This document shows, one piece after another, positions 1 through 7,312 of a DNA stretch of 64,000 nucleotides. The notes below the pieces were generated by a model that searched no databases, was not told the origin of the DNA, and saw only the letters and a program-made list of their open reading frames with translations. Each line of letters opens with the position of its first letter. Position 1 is the stretch's first letter. Both the position numbers and the translations under genes were made by a program. The DNA is from Halosegnis marinus (lineage in GTDB: Archaea > Halobacteriota > Halobacteria > Halobacteriales > Haloarculaceae): contig NZ_CP119802.1 of assembly GCF_029338355.1 (NCBI RefSeq), forward strand, positions 1,178,001-1,242,000, given 5' to 3'.

Positions 1-1228
1 TCCCGCTCGCTCTGAGCAGGAACCAGCCGCCGTCGACCCCGACGCGGACCCCGTCGAGCGTCGTCACGTCGTCGTACTCGGCGAGCACGCGCTCGCGGAC
101 CCGCTCCATCACCGCCGCCTTGTCCGCCACTTCGACCGCGTCGCGCCGGATGGGGTAGGCGGGGAGCTCCGCCGCCCGTTCCGCGAGCGGCCGTTCTGCG
201 GCCAGTTCGACGAGCTTACAGGCCGCGTAGGGGCCGTCCGGGCACAGCGTCTCCGTCGGCCATATCCACGCGCCCGACGGCTCCCCGCCGAAGGCCACGT
301 CCGGGGCCGCGGCGGCCTCGGCGACGTACACGTCCCCGACCGGGGTGCGCTCGACGCCGACGCCCCGCTCCGCGAGGTAGTCCTCGACGGCGAGGCTCGT
401 GTCCACGGGGACGGCCACCCGCTCGCCCTCGGCCGCGGCGTCGGCCGCGAACAGCGCGAGCGTCCCGTCCCCCGAGAGGAAGGTGCCGTCGCCCGCGACC
501 GCCCGGAGGCGGTCGGCGTCGCCGTCGTGGGCGATACCGAGGTCGGCGTCCGTCGCCCCGACGAGCGCGGCCAGCGACCCGCAGTGCTCGGCGGTCGGCT
601 CCGAGGGCCGGCCCGGAAACGCCCCGTCCGGCTGGGCGTTGAGCGTCTCCACGTCGCAGCCGAGCCGCGACAGCGCGTCGACGGTCACCCCGCCCGCGCC
701 GTTGCCGAGGTCGACGACGACCGAGAGGGCCGCGGGGTCGGTCGCCGCGACGAGGTGGTCGGCGTGACGGTCGGTCGCCCCGCCCGCCGTCCGGTCGCCG
801 AGACCGTCCCACGCTTCGAGCGACGGGTCGCCGGCGGCGATGCGCTCCTCGACGTCCGCCCGGCGGTCGGCGCCGAACGCCTGTCCCGACGGCTGCCAGA
901 GTTTGAGACCGTTGTCGGGCGCGGGATTGTGGCTCGCCGTCACCGACACGCCCGCGCCGGCGTCGAACCACGCGACTGCCCGCGCGACGGTCGGCGTGCT
1001 CGCGAGTCCGAGGTCGACCACATCGACGCCCGTCTCCCGCAGCCCCGCCGCCAGTGCGTCCGCGAGCATCGCCCCCGACTCGCGCGGGTCGCGGCCCACG
1101 ACGACGCGCCGCGGGTCGCCCCGGTCGGCGAGGTGTCCCCCGACGGCCCGCCCCACGTCGAGCGCGAGCGCCGCGGTCACCTCGTCGCCGACGGGCCCCC
1201 GAACGCCGCTCGTTCCGAACAGTGACAT
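1..1228 (-). CDS. glmM: Phosphoglucosamine/phosphomannomutase, 3' end beyond window
   Basis: Alpha-D-phosphohexomutase that would interconvert hexosamine (or hexose) 6- and 1-phosphates for UDP-sugar and S-layer glycan synthesis. The ATG at 1226-1228 opens MSLFGTSGVRGPVG, the family N-terminus. The catalytic phosphoserine loop TASHNP lies near residue 100 and the metal-binding loop DGDADR near residue 230. The sugar-binding GGEPSG motif follows near residue 315. About 409 codons are present and the reading frame runs off base 1, so only the last part of the phosphate-binding domain is missing. Haloarchaea carry several paralogues, so glmM versus manB substrate preference is not settled by sequence. 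It stands alone, divergent from rpiA with one small gene between. Confidence 0.9.
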   Translation of the reverse strand, partial: MSLFGTSGVRGPVGDEVTAALALDVGRAVGGHLADRGDPRRVVVGRDPRESGAMLADALAAGLRETGVDVVDLGLASTPTVARAVAWFDAGAGVSVTASHNPAPDNGLKLWQPSGQAFGADRRADVEERIAAGDPSLEAWDGLGDRTAGGATDRHADHLVAATDPAALSVVVDLGNGAGGVTVDALSRLGCDVETLNAQPDGAFPGRPSEPTAEHCGSLAALVGATDADLGIAHDGDADRLRAVAGDGTFLSGDGTLALFAADAAAEGERVAVPVDTSLAVEDYLAERGVGVERTPVGDVYVAEAAAAPDVAFGGEPSGAWIWPTETLCPDGPYAACKLVELAAERPLAERAAELPAYPIRRDAVEVADKAAVMERVRERVLAEYDDVTTLDGVRVGVDGGWFLLRASG

Positions 1229-1356
1229 GGTCGGGCCGTCGCGGCGGCGCGAGAAAACGCCTCCGACCGTCCGCGCGGGCAGGGGCCGGCTAACAATACG
1301 TCGGGGACGACGGCGGGCGGACCCCGGCTCCCGACGGCCGCGGCCGCGCGGACCGC

Positions 1357-1521
1357 TCAGGCCGGCTCCCAGTTGCAACTCGTCCCCGTCGCCAACCCCT
1401 CGCGCTCGACGTACTCGGTCAGACACGCCCAGTTGCAGAAGGGGTACTCCGTCCCGTCGTGGGTCGCGCGCACGGGGTCGTGTGCCTCGACGCGACAGCC
1501 GCAGAACGCGCAGTCGGTCAT
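1357..1521 (-). CDS. Small Cys-rich (zinc-binding) protein, 54 aa
   Basis: Starts MTDCAFCGCRVEAHDP and contains CAFCGC followed by FCNWAC, four or more cysteines that could hold one zinc in a TRASH- or knuckle-like fold. The second half (CLTEYVEREG) looks like the amphipathic helix that follows such knuckles. It lies between the mutase gene and rpiA and is transcribed leftward. No enzyme motif is present. Many haloarchaeal genomes carry one-domain zinc proteins of this size; their roles (DNA or protein binding) are mostly unknown. The start is fixed by the only ATG before the first Cys. Confidence 0.75.
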   Translation of the reverse strand: MTDCAFCGCRVEAHDPVRATHDGTEYPFCNWACLTEYVEREGLATGTSCNWEPA

Positions 1522-1600
1522 GTTCGGGGATGGGACGGCGCGGGGCAAAACGGTGACGGCGACCGCGGGGTTTTCGGCGTCGCGGCGAGCACGGGCGCGT

Positions 1601-2302
1601 ATGAAACGGACCGGCGGGTCGGATGCGGCGAAGCGGCGGGCGGGCGAGGCCGCGGCCGACCGGGTGACCGACGGGCAGGTCGTCGGCCTCGGGACGGGGA
1701 GCACGGCGGCCCACGCGATACGGGCGCTCGGTCGCGCGGCCGATTCGGGGCTCGACGTGCGCGGGATTCCCACCTCCTTCGCGTCGCGCCAGTTGGCCCG
1801 CGAGGTCGGCGTGCCGCTGACGACGCTCGAGGAGGCGACGCCCGACGTGGCCATCGACGGGGCCGACGAGGTGTGCGAGCGGCCGGGCGGCTTCGACCTC
1901 GTGAAGGGGGGCGGGGCCGCCCACACCCGCGAGAAGTACGTCGACTCGGCGGCCGACGACCTGCTCGTGGTCGCGGACCCCTCGAAGCTCGCGGACCCGC
2001 TCGCGGGGCCCATACCCGTGGCGGTGGTGCCGGACGCCCGGCCGGTCGTCGCGGCGGCGGTCCGCGAACTGGGCGGGGAGCCGACCCTGCGCGCGGCCGA
2101 ACACAAGGACGGCCCCGTCGTCACGGACGACGGGAACCTCGTCCTCGACTGCGCGTTCGACGGCTTCGACCCCGACGAGCTGTCGGCGGCGCTGTCGGCG
2201 ACGCCGGGGGTCGTGGAGCACGGACTGTTCTGCGGGCTGGCGGACGCGGTGTTCGTCGGGACCGAGGACGGCGTCGAGGTGCTGGAGGCCTCGCCCGAAT
2301 AG
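1601..2302 (+). CDS. rpiA: Ribose-5-phosphate isomerase A
   Basis: Interconverts ribose 5-phosphate and ribulose 5-phosphate in pentose synthesis. The 233-residue length fits RpiA. Landmarks are the phosphate loop GLGTGST near residue 30, the DGADEV motif with catalytic Asp/Glu near residue 87, and KGGGAAHTREK near residue 100. The C-terminal part has the expected glycine-rich LFCGLADAVFVG. The ATG at 1601 was chosen because residues MKRTGGSDAAKRRAGEAAA form the normal first helix; the open frame upstream has no family similarity. Haloarchaea lack the classical oxidative pentose phosphate pathway, so RpiA here mainly supplies ribose 5-phosphate for nucleotides. Confidence 0.95.
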   Translation: MKRTGGSDAAKRRAGEAAADRVTDGQVVGLGTGSTAAHAIRALGRAADSGLDVRGIPTSFASRQLAREVGVPLTTLEEATPDVAIDGADEVCERPGGFDLVKGGGAAHTREKYVDSAADDLLVVADPSKLADPLAGPIPVAVVPDARPVVAAAVRELGGEPTLRAAEHKDGPVVTDDGNLVLDCAFDGFDPDELSAALSATPGVVEHGLFCGLADAVFVGTEDGVEVLEASPE

Positions 2303-2363
2303 CGCCGCCGCTACCCGGGTAGCGCGCAAAGAAGCGGGGATTGTTGTCGCTCGAGAGCCGGAC

Positions 2364-2531
2364 TTACAGGTCGCGCGGCTGGACCGTCTTGCGGTCGTTC
2401 TCGTCGGCGCGGCGGGCGGCGTCGTCGAGGAGCTCCGCGACCTCCTCGTCGAGCGCGTCGTAGAAGTCCGACGCAACGTTCATGTCATCGAGCGCTTCCT
2501 TCACAGCGGCCTTGACGATCAGGTCTGCCAT
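2364..2531 (-). CDS. Histone-fold protein (DUF1931-like), 55 aa
   Basis: Sequence MADLIVKAAVKEALDDMNVA, then acidic helices and a KTVQPRDL end, matches the single-histone-fold DUF1931 type found throughout haloarchaea. KAAVKEAL forms helix 1, the DFYDALDEEVAELLDDAARRA stretch the long central helix, and the TVQPRD strand-loop corresponds to the histone 'T-V-x-x-x-D' end. The protein is short and acidic, so general DNA packaging is doubtful; it may pair with another subunit. A strong TATA box lies 24-36 nt upstream of the ATG, which implies a leaderless transcript. Confidence 0.85.
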   Translation of the reverse strand: MADLIVKAAVKEALDDMNVASDFYDALDEEVAELLDDAARRADENDRKTVQPRDL

Positions 2532-2554
2532 ACACGCCGGCGTAAACATACGCG

Positions 2555-2567
2555 ACTTATATACTTT
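2555..2567 (-). promoter_or_regulatory. TATA box of the histone-fold gene
   Basis: On the minus strand the sequence reads AAAGTATATAAGT, one of the most AT-rich stretches in the first 7 kb and a good archaeal BRE/TATA match. Its centre lies about 30 nt before the ATG at 2531, so the transcript should start within a few bases of the start codon. Confidence 0.75.
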
Positions 2568-2695
2568 CCTGATTGGCTGGCGGTAGGGGCCTTCTCGCGG
2601 TCGTTCTCCGTGTGGAACCGGGCAGGATTCTCCGGCATCCGCGACAGCCGGTCGCACAGCGACAGCCACAGGGCGCCCGGTCGCCCAGGGCGAGT

Positions 2696-3469
2696 ATGCG
2701 AGAGCTACTCGAAGCGGTCGCGGCGGGCGAGACCTCGCCCGAAGCGGCCGAGGCTGAACTGCGCGGCTACGCGGCCGGCGAGGCGGGACGGTTCGACGCC
2801 GCCCGGCGGTCGCGCACGGGCATCCCCGAGGGCATCATCGCCGAGGGGAAGACGCCGGCGGAGACGGCGTCGCTCGCCGTCGCCGCGGTGGAGACGACCG
2901 GGCGCGCGCTCGTGACGCGCGCGGACGAGGCGGCCGCGGCCGAGACGCGCGACGCGCTCGCGGACGCCCACCCCGCGGTCGAAACCGAGCGCGACGAGCG
3001 GGCCGGTACGCTCCTCGCGGCGCTGCCCGACAGCGAACCGCCCGCCCTGGACGCGACGGTCGGGGTCGTCACCGCCGGCACCTCCGACGCCGGCCCCGCG
3101 GGGGAGGCCGCGGTCGTCGCCCGCGAGATGGGCGCGACCGTCGAGCGCGTCGACGACGTGGGCGTCGCCGGCATCCACCGGCTGTTCGACACGCTCGACG
3201 CGGTCCGCGAGCCGGACGTGCTCGTCGTCGCCGCCGGCCGGGAGGGGGCGCTCCCGACGGTGGTCGCGGGGCTGGTCGACGCGCCGGTCATCGGCCTCCC
3301 CGTCTCGACCGGCTACGGCCACGGCGGCGAGGGGGAGGCGGCGCTGTCCGGCATGCTCCAGTCGTGTACGCCGCTCGCGGTCGTCAACGTCGATGCCGGG
3401 TTCGTGGCCGGGGCGCAGGCGGGGCTCGTCGCCCGGGCAGTTCACGACGCGCGAACTGAACGGACGTAG
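2696..3469 (+). CDS. larB: LarB-type pyridinium-3,5-biscarboxylate mononucleotide synthase
   Basis: Related to PurE and to LarB, which carboxylates and hydrolyses nicotinic acid adenine dinucleotide in synthesis of the nickel-pincer cofactor. The 257-aa product has the LarB N-terminal helical part (MRELLEAVAAGETSPEAAE) and a PurE-like core. That core shows VVTAGTSDAGPAGEAA near residue 125, GREGALPTVVAGLVDAPVIG near 180 and the loop STGYGHGGEGEAALSGMLQSC near 205. I see no larC, larE or larA nearby, so the product may be used elsewhere or the gene may have another role. The ATG at 2696 was chosen because homology begins there. Confidence 0.88.
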   Translation: MRELLEAVAAGETSPEAAEAELRGYAAGEAGRFDAARRSRTGIPEGIIAEGKTPAETASLAVAAVETTGRALVTRADEAAAAETRDALADAHPAVETERDERAGTLLAALPDSEPPALDATVGVVTAGTSDAGPAGEAAVVAREMGATVERVDDVGVAGIHRLFDTLDAVREPDVLVVAAGREGALPTVVAGLVDAPVIGLPVSTGYGHGGEGEAALSGMLQSCTPLAVVNVDAGFVAGAQAGLVARAVHDARTERT

Positions 3470-3554
3470 GCCCACGTCACCCCTTAGCGAGGGTATTTGT
3501 GTGTCCGAACCCAACTACCGCATGCCGACACGGACCACTCGGGTCGGCGAACCA

Positions 3555-3710
3555 ATGCCCACGTGCGACCACTGTGACGCGCACGTCTCGGAGGGTTTCG
3601 CCCGCGTCTTCACGGACGACGGCGGGGAACTCCGGGCCTGCCCCAACTGCTCGGCGAACGCCGGTATCGCCGAGGTCTCGCGGGAGCGTGCGTACCAATC
3701 ACAGATCTGA
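3555..3710 (+). CDS. Small zinc-ribbon protein, 51 aa (DUF7563-like)
   Basis: Contains CDHC at residues 4-7 and CPNC at 29-32, a compact one-zinc ribbon, with VSEGFARVF between. It resembles a haloarchaea-specific family of about 50 residues recalled as DUF7563. An ATG 33 nt upstream (3522) is in frame and would add 11 residues without similarity, so 3555 is preferred. It is transcribed with, but not overlapping, the GIY-YIG gene 44 nt downstream. Function unknown. Confidence 0.8.
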   Translation: MPTCDHCDAHVSEGFARVFTDDGGELRACPNCSANAGIAEVSRERAYQSQI

Positions 3711-3754
3711 TCGCGGCACTGCCCCTTAACCACAGGGGTGCCCTCTCACCGACC

Positions 3755-4000
3755 GTGAGTCACTACGCCTACGTGCTCGTCTGTGCGGACGACACCTTCT
3801 ACACGGGCTACACCACCGACCCGGAGCGACGGGTCGCGGAACACGACGCCGGCGAGGGCGCGAAGTACACGCGGGGGCGCACGCCGGTCGAACTCGTCCA
3901 CGTCGAGTCGTTCGACACGAAGTCGGCGGCGATGAGCCGCGAGTACGAGATCAAACAGCTCTCGCGGGCCGCGAAGGAGCGGCTGGTCCGCGAGGGTTGA
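3755..4000 (+). CDS. GIY-YIG nuclease domain protein (UPF0213/SLX1-like), 81 aa
   Basis: Single-domain nuclease of the GIY-YIG superfamily. The two motif strands are YAYVLVC (residues 4-10) and FYTGYTTD (15-22), followed by the catalytic Arg in DPERRVAEH and the helix [21 protein letters not shown]. The catalytic Glu is probable in SREYEIK. The 81-residue length is that of stand-alone bacterial and archaeal UPF0213 proteins, several of which cut branched or damaged DNA. The start is GTG at 3755. The next gene starts 26 nt downstream on the same strand, so the two are probably co-transcribed. Confidence 0.9.
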   Translation: MSHYAYVLVCADDTFYTGYTTDPERRVAEHDAGEGAKYTRGRTPVELVHVESFDTKSAAMSREYEIKQLSRAAKERLVREG

Positions 4001-4026
4001 AGTACGGGAACGCGGCCACGCCCCGC

Positions 4027-4731
4027 GTGTCACACGCCCGCCTCATCGCCGGCGACTGCACCGCCACCTTCGACGGGGACCGCGCACGCGAGACGCGCGG
4101 CCGCGTCGTCTGTCTCAGAAAGCCCGACGACACCGTTCTGCTCCACGACGCCGCGGGGTACCGCCCCGTCGCGTGGCTCACCCGGCCCGACGCCTCCGTC
4201 GTCGCCGGCGACCCGCCGACGCTCGACGCCCGCGACGGCGACGACCGCCTCCGCGTCCTGTTCCACGAGACGAGCGTCGACGTCCGCGTGCCCGTCTCCG
4301 CGGCGGGCGACCCCGCCGGCGCCTGTCCGGACTGCGACGGGGCGCTCGTCGCCCGCTCGGGGACGCTCGCGTGTACCGACTGCGACCGCGAGTACGTGCT
4401 CCCGGCCGGCGCCGAGGTGCTCGACGAGCGCTGCGACTGCGGCCTCCCCCGAGTGGTCGCCGTCCGGGGCGACCGCTTCGAGGTGTGTGCCGACCGCTCC
4501 TGCGAGTCGCTCGACGACGCGGTCCGCGAGCGCTTCGACCGCGCGTTCGACTGCCCCGACTGCGGCGACGACCTCCGGGTGGTGCGGGCCGGCGGCCTCC
4601 TGCTCGGCTGCGACGCCTACCCGGACTGCGAGGCGGCGTTCGCGCTCCCGGCGGCCGAACACGACGGCACCTGTGCGTGCGGCCTGCCCACCTTCGGGGG
4701 TGCGTGTCTCGACCGCGAGTGCGACGGATAG
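4027..4731 (+). CDS. NucS N-terminal-like domain fused to topoisomerase-type C4 zinc fingers
   Basis: Residues 1-95 align by eye with the N-terminal DNA-binding domain of the NucS protein encoded at 41327-42046: both have GxC, then a KPD(x)T segment, then GYRPVAW / GHQPVNW. The rest lacks the NucS nuclease core. It holds three Cys clusters instead (CPDC...CTDC; CDCG...CESL; CPDC...CDAYPDC, then CACG...CLDREC), like topoisomerase I C4 zinc fingers. Start chosen as GTG at 4027, giving MSHARLIAGDC; a TTG ten codons upstream is unlikely. It lies 26 nt after the GIY-YIG gene and 64 nt before endA. Probable DNA-binding protein without its own nuclease site. Confidence 0.82.
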   Translation: MSHARLIAGDCTATFDGDRARETRGRVVCLRKPDDTVLLHDAAGYRPVAWLTRPDASVVAGDPPTLDARDGDDRLRVLFHETSVDVRVPVSAAGDPAGACPDCDGALVARSGTLACTDCDREYVLPAGAEVLDERCDCGLPRVVAVRGDRFEVCADRSCESLDDAVRERFDRAFDCPDCGDDLRVVRAGGLLLGCDAYPDCEAAFALPAAEHDGTCACGLPTFGGACLDRECDG

Positions 4732-4795
4732 TCGTCTCACCCACGATACCGCCGTCTCCGTAGGTTTTTGACTCCTGCCCCGCGTCCCCCGATAC

Positions 4796-5830
4796 ATGGA
4801 CGCACACGTCGAGGGGGACCTCGTCCGCCTGGGGCCGGACGGTCGCGAGCGGTTCTACGATTCGCGGGGGTACGGCCGTCCCGACGACGGGGGACTCGCG
4901 CTCTCGCTGGTCGAGGCGGCCCACCTGCTCTACCGCGGCGACCTCGACGCCGTGGACGGGCGCGGCTTCCGGGAGTTCTTCGAGGGGGAGGGTATCGCCA
5001 GCCGCTTCATCGTGTACAAGGACCTCCGCGACCGCGGCTTCTACCTCTCGCCGGCGCGCGAGGGGTGGGTCGACGACCCCGAGGGCTGTGACTTCGTGGT
5101 CTACCCGCGCGGCGACGGCCCGTGGGACGACGCCGTCGAGTACCGGGTGCGCGTCGTCGCGGAGCGCGAGTCCGTCCCCGCCGACGCGCTCGGCGACCTC
5201 GTGCTCGCGGTCGTGGACGAGGAGTCGGAGCTCACCTACCTCGAAACGTCGCGCCCCTCGTTCGAGGGCGGGTCGCGCCACGACGCCGGGCCGCGAACCG
5301 ACGCCGCGCTGCTTGACGACCGCGTCGTCGTCTGGGAACCCCCGGACGGACTGTACGAGCGGGGCTTCTACGGCCAGCCGCTCGACGAGGACCGTACCGC
5401 CGTCCAGCTCTCGCTCGTGGAGGGGGCGTACCTCGCGGAGCGCGACGCCCTCTCGTTCGACGCGGGTCGCGAGTCGGTCCTCGACCGCGGCCGCGAGGCG
5501 GAGGGCGAGCGGTTCGACCGCCGGCTCACGGTGTACGCCGCGCTGCGCGCGAGCGGCGTCGTCCCCAAGACCGGCTTCAAGTTCGGCGCGGACTTCCGCA
5601 CCTACTCCGACGTGTCGAGCGTCTCCGACCTCGGCCACTCCGAGCGGCTGGTCCGGGTGTTGCCGACCGACCACACCTTCGCGCCGCGGGACCTCTCGCT
5701 CGACGTGCGGCTGGCCCACGGCGTCCGCAAGGAGATGGTGTTCGCGTTCACCGACGGCACCGAACACGGGCCGGACGTGGACCCCGACGCCGACGTGCGG
5801 TGGCTCGCCGTCCAGCGGCTCACGCCCTAG
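4796..5830 (+). CDS. endA: tRNA-splicing endonuclease
   Basis: Cuts bulge-helix-bulge motifs in intron-containing tRNAs and rRNA precursors. The 344-aa protein has two tandem EndA repeats, the double-length form that dimerises, as in haloarchaea. Each half has the LSLVEAAHLL / LSLVEGAYLA helix and a YxxLRxxGF element. The C-terminal repeat has the catalytic triad: Tyr in DFRTYSD, His in LGHSERLV and Lys in GVRKEMVF. The N-terminal repeat lacks an obvious triad. The product would act on the BHB helices seen around the 16S and 23S genes in this window. The gene ends 4 nt inside the convergent methyltransferase gene. Confidence 0.96.
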   Translation: MDAHVEGDLVRLGPDGRERFYDSRGYGRPDDGGLALSLVEAAHLLYRGDLDAVDGRGFREFFEGEGIASRFIVYKDLRDRGFYLSPAREGWVDDPEGCDFVVYPRGDGPWDDAVEYRVRVVAERESVPADALGDLVLAVVDEESELTYLETSRPSFEGGSRHDAGPRTDAALLDDRVVVWEPPDGLYERGFYGQPLDEDRTAVQLSLVEGAYLAERDALSFDAGRESVLDRGREAEGERFDRRLTVYAALRASGVVPKTGFKFGADFRTYSDVSSVSDLGHSERLVRVLPTDHTFAPRDLSLDVRLAHGVRKEMVFAFTDGTEHGPDVDPDADVRWLAVQRLTP

Positions 5831-6525
5831 TCCGGGTTCGGGACGAACACGTGCGGGAGGTGGTGCCACGCCCACCGCACGTCGGGCCGCTCCACTACTG
5901 TGTACACGTCGCGGGGCCACGTCCCCACGGCGTCGTCGATACGCTCCCGCGAGAGCACGCTGTCGCCCTCCAGCAGCGGGCCGAACCGCGCCGTGTAGTC
6001 CTCCGGGTCGAACACGAACGGTCGGTCCGTGTGCGCGTGCGGGTCGTCCGCCGCGACCCGGAGGAAGTCGCGGAGCGCCCGGTTCCCGTAGTTGAACACG
6101 AGCGCGCCGCCCGGCGCGACCGCGTCGTGGAGGTTCGAGAGCGCTCGCTCGACGTCGCGCACGTACAGGAGGGTGAAGTGACAGGCGACGACCGCGAACT
6201 CGCGGTCGGGGTCGAACGCCGGGAGCGTGGCCCGCTCGAACGAGACGTTGTCGAGGCCCCGGTCGGCCGCGCGCTCGCGGTTCTCGGCGAGCACAGCCTC
6301 GGCGGTGTCGTAGCCGACGACCTCGCGGTCGGGGAACCGCTCGGCCAGCGCGAACGTCGCCGCGCCCGGCCCGCATCCCACGTCCGCGACCGGCCCCGCC
6401 GGCCTCCCGGCGACGAACTCGCAGAGCACGTCCGAGACGTGGCCCGCGCTCGGCCCCGACTCGTCGTACTCCGCGTCGCCCGCGTCGCGCCAGTACCCCT
6501 CCCAGTCGAAGGCGTCCGCGCTCAT
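5827..6525 (-). CDS. Class I SAM-dependent methyltransferase
   Basis: 232 residues with motif I VADVGCGPGAATFAL near residue 50, motif II EVVGYDTAEAVLAEN, and the motif IV segment VVACHFTLLYVRDVERALSNL, followed by APGGALVFNYGN. The fold is Rossmann-like Methyltransf_11/25, which modifies small molecules; substrate unknown. The ATG at 6523-6525 overlaps the stop codon of the upstream gene by 4 nt, so translation is probably coupled. The start MSADAFDWEGYWRDAGDAEYDE is typical of small-molecule methyltransferases. Confidence 0.85.
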   Translation of the reverse strand: MSADAFDWEGYWRDAGDAEYDESGPSAGHVSDVLCEFVAGRPAGPVADVGCGPGAATFALAERFPDREVVGYDTAEAVLAENRERAADRGLDNVSFERATLPAFDPDREFAVVACHFTLLYVRDVERALSNLHDAVAPGGALVFNYGNRALRDFLRVAADDPHAHTDRPFVFDPEDYTARFGPLLEGDSVLSRERIDDAVGTWPRDVYTVVERPDVRWAWHHLPHVFVPNPD

Positions 6526-7079
6526 TCGGCCCCCACGAACAGCGCGAGGTCGTCGCGGACGCTCCCCGCCGGGGTCGCCGCGGGGACGGCGTCGAGCCAC
6601 CGGAGCGTCAGCGGGTTCGTCTCGCAGAGGCCGTCGCGCACCGTGTCGTCCGCGACGCGTGCCCCGAAGACGACGTGGTGGGTCCGCACGCGGACCGCCC
6701 CGTCGACCGTGTGCTCGACCGCGCGGACCGCCCGCACCTCCGTCAGGGTCGCGTCGCTCCCCGTCGCCCCCGCGACGAACGCGCGACCCGCCGCCGCGAA
6801 GTCGCCCTCGGGCGGCACCGTGTCCGTCAGCGGGTAGGCCGCGCCGTCGTCCGCGACGCCGGCGAGCAGTCGCCCGTCGTTGTCCGTCGCGCCGACGACG
6901 GCCCGCCCCGCGGTCCCGTGTTCCGGGTGGTTCTCCCACGCTTCGTCGCCCCCGTGCTCGACCGAGAGCGCGTCGACCTCGATACCGCGCTGCGCCGCGG
7001 CCGCCTCGGGGTCGTCGAGCGACCCGACCGCGTCGTCCGTCGCCGATACCGCGCCGTCGAATGGTGTTGAATCCGTCAT
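6522..7079 (-). CDS. Nudix-fold-like protein with degenerate Nudix box
   Basis: 185 residues. The middle has a Nudix-like pattern: GRAVVGATDNDGRLLAGV, then a region where the Nudix box should be (FAAAGRAFVAGATG), then THHVVFGARVADD. The box consensus GX5EX7REUXEEXGU is not met, because the glutamates that bind Mg are replaced by Ala, Phe, Val and Gly. It is therefore probably non-hydrolytic, perhaps a binding protein. It is the first gene of a two-gene unit with the methyltransferase (4 nt overlap). The fold assignment is by eye and uncertain. Confidence 0.65.
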   Translation of the reverse strand: MTDSTPFDGAVSATDDAVGSLDDPEAAAAQRGIEVDALSVEHGGDEAWENHPEHGTAGRAVVGATDNDGRLLAGVADDGAAYPLTDTVPPEGDFAAAGRAFVAGATGSDATLTEVRAVRAVEHTVDGAVRVRTHHVVFGARVADDTVRDGLCETNPLTLRWLDAVPAATPAGSVRDDLALFVGAE

Positions 7080-7312
7080 GTGGTGTGGATGTCTCTCGTC
7101 GTCCGTGGCTGTGAACCGTCGTCCCGACGTGCCCGTGGCTGTTCCGGCGGCTTCTCGGCCTACTGGCTCCCACGGCAAAAAACTGTCGCGAGGATTTACT
7201 TTTCTCCTTACTTACTATTTCGCACCCCTCGGGTTTAGTTCTTCCCCCGGCGCGGGAACGGCTACGGGGGAGCGAACCGCTTTTGCGCGACGGCGTCCGA
7301 TTCGGGGACGAC

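Noticed and set aside
4178-6376. 732-codon minus-strand open frame
   Set aside because: Lies antisense to the NucS-like and endA genes, is full of Arg/Gly/Pro runs and arises from the high-GC third codon positions of the real genes.
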